A stretch of 64,000 nucleotides of DNA from Hyphomicrobiales bacterium (GTDB lineage: Bacteria; Pseudomonadota; Alphaproteobacteria; Rhizobiales; OSC116): the NCBI GenBank assembly GCA_013214705.1, contig JABSRZ010000005.1:124001-188000 (forward strand), in the 5' to 3' direction. This document shows, one piece after another, positions 61,118 through 64,000 of this stretch. Every line of letters starts with the position of its first letter. The stretch's first letter is position 1. The translations under genes were made by a program, and so were the position numbers. Under the pieces are notes generated by a model. It saw nothing but the letters and a program-made list of their open reading frames with translations, had not been told where the DNA came from and did no database searches.

Positions 61118-63025
61118 TTAATTTGTTTGCGAGTTTATTTTTACTTCGATTAATTTTGACATGCCATGTTCGGTCTTCGCCCAATAAAATGGCCGCCGGA
61201 TATAGTCTATTATGGCGGCATAGGCGGCAATAGAAATGAGCAACCAATACAGGTGGGCGGTCAGCAATGTCAGCACCAATTTCCAGCGTTTAAATTCGGC
61301 AATGGCTTGGTAATTCGCCATTAAGCTAGCGCCGTGGCCAATTAACAAAGCAGCGCAACTGACCACAAATAAGCTCATATCCCAAGGCGAATTCATCAGG
61401 CTCATATAATCGAAATTATAATATAAAATGACCGGCAGAACCAAAGTAAGCGGGTGCAATAATGCCGCCAAAATCATGTTTAACATTATAATGGTTAGCC
61501 CGATATAGCGCCAAGCGCCAAGCTTGGCCAACAGGTGTTTGGGGTGGCGGCTATGCACAATGGCGGTTTGCAACCAACCTTTTAGCCACCTTGTGCGTTG
61601 CTGCAGCCACGGTATTAAACGGTGGTTAGCTTCTTCTAAAGTCATACTATCTAACACCGCCGCCCGATAGCCCGATAAAGTCAACCGGATGCCTAAATCG
61701 GCATCTTCAGTTACATTATAGGCGTCCCAGCCGTAAATTTCGCGCAAAATGTCGGTTTCAAAATGGTTAGATGTGCCGCCCAAAGGCAAAGGCAATCTTA
61801 AACTTTCAAAACAGGGCAATAGACGGTTAAACTGGGTGGCATATTCGATAAAAAAATGTCTAGACAACCAATTTTCATCCCAATTTTCATATTCTAAACT
61901 GGCTTGCAGGCAGGCAATTTCAGGCGCAGAGCTTCTAAATTTGGCTACAGCTTTTAACAATTGGTCTGGTTGTGGTTTGTCCTCGGCATCATAAATGGTG
62001 ACATATTCACCTTTCACAAATGGCAAAGCAAAATTCATCGCCTTGGGTTTGGTTTTGGGGTTAGATTCATGGATCACCAAAAATTCGAAACATTCCGGCA
62101 AATTCAATGCCTTTGCGGCGGCCAGCGTTTCGGCATCATCATGTTCGAACAATAATTTTATGTCCAATTTCGAGCGCGGATAATCTAAATTCAGTAAGTT
62201 ATTGGTCAGCCGTTCAATAATTCTGGCTTCTTTATATAACGGCACCAATATCGAATAGACCGGCAAGTCGGCTGCATTTAATTTCTGCGCGGCTTGGCTA
62301 TTGGCGGTATCTTGTTTGCGGGGCAAAAACAAACTGTATATTTTTAAGGTCGATGCGATGATGAATAACAATGATAACCCAATGCCAACAACATATAGGC
62401 TGGCAATGGGCGCGGTAAATAGCCCAACAAAAATGGCGCTTAATAACCCCAGCAATATGACTTTTTGGCTTAGATTTAACCCATGTTTGGCGGTTAATTG
62501 CGGCGCTTGGTCGCCCAATAAGTTGGCGGCTTGATGGCACAGCGCAGTTTGATTTTTTTTCATGAATAAATGTCTAAAATCCCGCGCGGTGACGAAAGCC
62601 TGCCTCTGTAGAGTGTCCTTATAACCGACATTTTCGCTAAACCCAGCTTGCGGAATCGGCAGTGGTACCACATCTGGCATCGAGCCATAAACCGCATTGA
62701 GGCCGCCATAATTGTCTATAAGTTGGTAACCATTTTGTGGATCTAGCTGTTGTTCTAATTGGTATAGATTTTCTGGGTTTTTGGCATTTGCCAGATTTAA
62801 AAACTCGAGCTTAATATTGTGCGCCGTGGCGATTGCCATTTGCAGGGGTTTATGGGCAATCAAACCAGTTTTGTACAAATATTCGCCAATATTCTGGCCT
62901 TCACTGTCGGCCTGCTTAACACTTTCATCATATTGGGTTTCGGTCAATAACTGGCGGCTAAGTAATATATCTTTTAAGCTCGGCGAAAATTGTTTGTATT
63001 GGTTGCTGTCAGGATCAATATTCAT
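61118..63025 (-). CDS. GT2 glycosyltransferase with N-terminal T2SSE-N-like domain
   Basis: A 635-residue membrane glycosyltransferase. Residues ~12-90 resemble the MshEN/T2SSE N-terminal domain (LSRQLLTETQYDESVKQADS, IGEYLYKTGLI). Two helices follow (~190-235). The GT2 catalytic part shows VPLYKEARIIERL, DAEDKPQPDQL, TEDADLGIRL and the QQRTRWLKGW (Q-x2-RW) motif of processive synthases. Four C-terminal helices complete it. It probably builds a surface polysaccharide or glycolipid; MshEN domains often bind cyclic di-GMP, so regulation by it is plausible. Confidence 0.85.
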   Translation of the reverse strand: MNIDPDSNQYKQFSPSLKDILLSRQLLTETQYDESVKQADSEGQNIGEYLYKTGLIAHKPLQMAIATAHNIKLEFLNLANAKNPENLYQLEQQLDPQNGYQLIDNYGGLNAVYGSMPDVVPLPIPQAGFSENVGYKDTLQRQAFVTARDFRHLFMKKNQTALCHQAANLLGDQAPQLTAKHGLNLSQKVILLGLLSAIFVGLFTAPIASLYVVGIGLSLLFIIASTLKIYSLFLPRKQDTANSQAAQKLNAADLPVYSILVPLYKEARIIERLTNNLLNLDYPRSKLDIKLLFEHDDAETLAAAKALNLPECFEFLVIHESNPKTKPKAMNFALPFVKGEYVTIYDAEDKPQPDQLLKAVAKFRSSAPEIACLQASLEYENWDENWLSRHFFIEYATQFNRLLPCFESLRLPLPLGGTSNHFETDILREIYGWDAYNVTEDADLGIRLTLSGYRAAVLDSMTLEEANHRLIPWLQQRTRWLKGWLQTAIVHSRHPKHLLAKLGAWRYIGLTIIMLNMILAALLHPLTLVLPVILYYNFDYMSLMNSPWDMSLFVVSCAALLIGHGASLMANYQAIAEFKRWKLVLTLLTAHLYWLLISIAAYAAIIDYIRRPFYWAKTEHGMSKLIEVKINSQTN

Positions 63026-63215
63026 AAATTCCGGAGCTATATTAAATGTTTACACCAATATAGGTGAATTTAGCGGCGGCAAAACCAACTAAAAAGTTAA
63101 TAATGAGCATTACAATTTATGCGTGTGCAGACGAAATGAAAAATGCTTTGAATTTAATGCAATTTTTGCATATACATAAGAAAGACCGATATTTTAGGCA
63201 ATTTATAAGAATGAT

Positions 63216-64000
63216 ATGAAAATAATTTCAAAATCTATGTTTATTATCGGCGTTTTGGCGGCCTGTTATGGGTTTGCAGCGGCACAAGATGGAGGCATAC
63301 ACAGCCCAGATAACCTTGTTTTGGCTCAAAATAAACCGCTAACAATTTCTGTCATCGGTTTTGGTTATTTTAAAAAACCCAGCCTTGCGCCCCTGCCGCG
63401 CCGCACCTATCGGATATTGGTTGGCAAGGATTACCCGCCCTTTAACTACCGAGACAGCCAAGGCAAAATTACCGGCTTTAATGTCGAAATTGCGCATGCG
63501 CTGTGTGTTGAGCTAAACTTAGCCTGCCAAATTGTGGCCAAAAACTGGCCGACGATAGAGGCCGATTTAGCCAATGACCGCGCCGATTTTGCCGTGGCTT
63601 CACTGTCGATATCACGCAAAAACCTCACCAAGTTCGAAATGACCGGCAAATATTACGATATGCCTGCTAGATTTGTGATCCGCAAAAACAGCAGCTTTGA
63701 TGGCAATGATTTAAGCCAGTTGCGAAATAAAAATATTGGTGTGGTGGCCAATAGCGCGCATGAAGCTTATGCCCAAAGATATTTTTCTGAGGCCAACATC
63801 ACCAGTTATCCAGATTTGAATGTCGCGTTGGACAAGCTAGTGTCGGGCAAATTGCTAACTGTTTTTGCCGATGCCCTCACCACCAAAAATTGGCTGGGCG
63901 GCGAAAACAGCCTCAATTGTTGCGAATATACCGGCGATGATTTTTACGAGCCGCAATTTTTTGGCCAAGGTGCGGCCATCGCATTGCCAAAGGGCAAAAT
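63216..64000 (+). CDS. Amino-acid-type substrate-binding protein (partial)
   Basis: The frame is cut by the right window edge. A signal peptide (MKIISKSMFIIGVLAACYGF, cut near AAA-Q) is followed by a poorly conserved ~45-residue linker and an SBP_bac_3 domain: RILVGKDYPPFNYRDSQGKI, GFNVEIAHALCVEL, RADFAVASLSISRKN. It resembles polar amino-acid binding proteins but could be a sensor or enzyme-linked module. No transporter gene is visible within the window. Confidence 0.8.
   Translation, partial: MKIISKSMFIIGVLAACYGFAAAQDGGIHSPDNLVLAQNKPLTISVIGFGYFKKPSLAPLPRRTYRILVGKDYPPFNYRDSQGKITGFNVEIAHALCVELNLACQIVAKNWPTIEADLANDRADFAVASLSISRKNLTKFEMTGKYYDMPARFVIRKNSSFDGNDLSQLRNKNIGVVANSAHEAYAQRYFSEANITSYPDLNVALDKLVSGKLLTVFADALTTKNWLGGENSLNCCEYTGDDFYEPQFFGQGAAIALPKGK

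Overview
The window looks like chromosome of a moderately AT-rich, Gram-negative, probably marine alphaproteobacterium. The basis is family content only (no rRNA marker is present): an alphaproteobacterial-type pst operon with a long PstA, a complete ubiT-ubiU-ubiV set, an arginine succinyltransferase (ast) operon, an AceE/MdeB-like E1 next to an AsnC regulator, and many sugar-acid genes. I found no tRNA, rRNA or CRISPR array.

Region 1 (1-11.7 kb) is an amino-sugar/sialoside cluster. A GntR-LacI hybrid regulator and an SDR face nagA, two paralogous ATC-hydrolase-like genes and a signal-less sialidase-like protein. An opposing unit carries an AraC regulator, a second sialidase-like protein and an MFS transporter fused to HEAT repeats. 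Next come a phytanoyl-CoA-dioxygenase-family (PhyH) enzyme and an M81 (MlrC-like) protein. A shared inverted-repeat site lies before SDR/nagA and before the M81 gene. Region 2 (11.9-17.7 kb) holds a sterol-desaturase-family hydroxylase and an operon nanE-nanK-PhyH-aldo/keto reductase, divergent from a second AraC regulator. The PhyH and AraC proteins of regions 1 and 2 are paralogues, so the same regulator/oxygenase module occurs twice, both times with amino-sugar genes.

Region 3 (17.7-18.6 kb) is a graveyard: IS3 orfA and orfB fragments, an IS-end-like 21-bp repeat pair, and the frameshifted C-terminus of a D-lactate dehydrogenase. Region 4 (18.6-29.8 kb) is a complete-looking sugar oxidation island: ABC importer, mutarotase, aldose dehydrogenase, lactonase, L-galactonate-dehydrogenase-like enzyme, SDR, split altronate dehydratase, KDG kinase and KDPG aldolase, under a GntR regulator with two winged-helix domains. 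The enzyme set fits a route from L-galactose through tagaturonate, altronate and KDG to pyruvate and glyceraldehyde-3-phosphate (inferred).

Region 5 (29.8-37.5 kb) is a peptide-type ABC transporter operon ending in a class V aminotransferase, with a GntR/FCD regulator and two clear operator repeats. Region 6 (37.6-40.6 kb) is the E1-like gene and its AsnC neighbour. Region 7 (41-46.7 kb) is pstSCAB-phoU with a Pho box, followed by a visibly decayed phoB. Region 8 (46.8-51.4 kb) has small membrane or exported proteins and ubiT-ubiU-ubiV, for oxygen-independent ubiquinone synthesis, behind a near-consensus FNR box. Region 9 (51.4-58.1 kb) is an ast operon (M20 hydrolase, astA, astD, astB) with a divergent class III aminotransferase; classical astE and astC are not in it. 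The remainder carries an oxidoreductase, a frameshifted membrane-protein gene, a cupredoxin, a radical SAM protein, a GT2 glycosyltransferase with a T2SSE-N-like domain, and an amino-acid-type binding protein cut by the window end.
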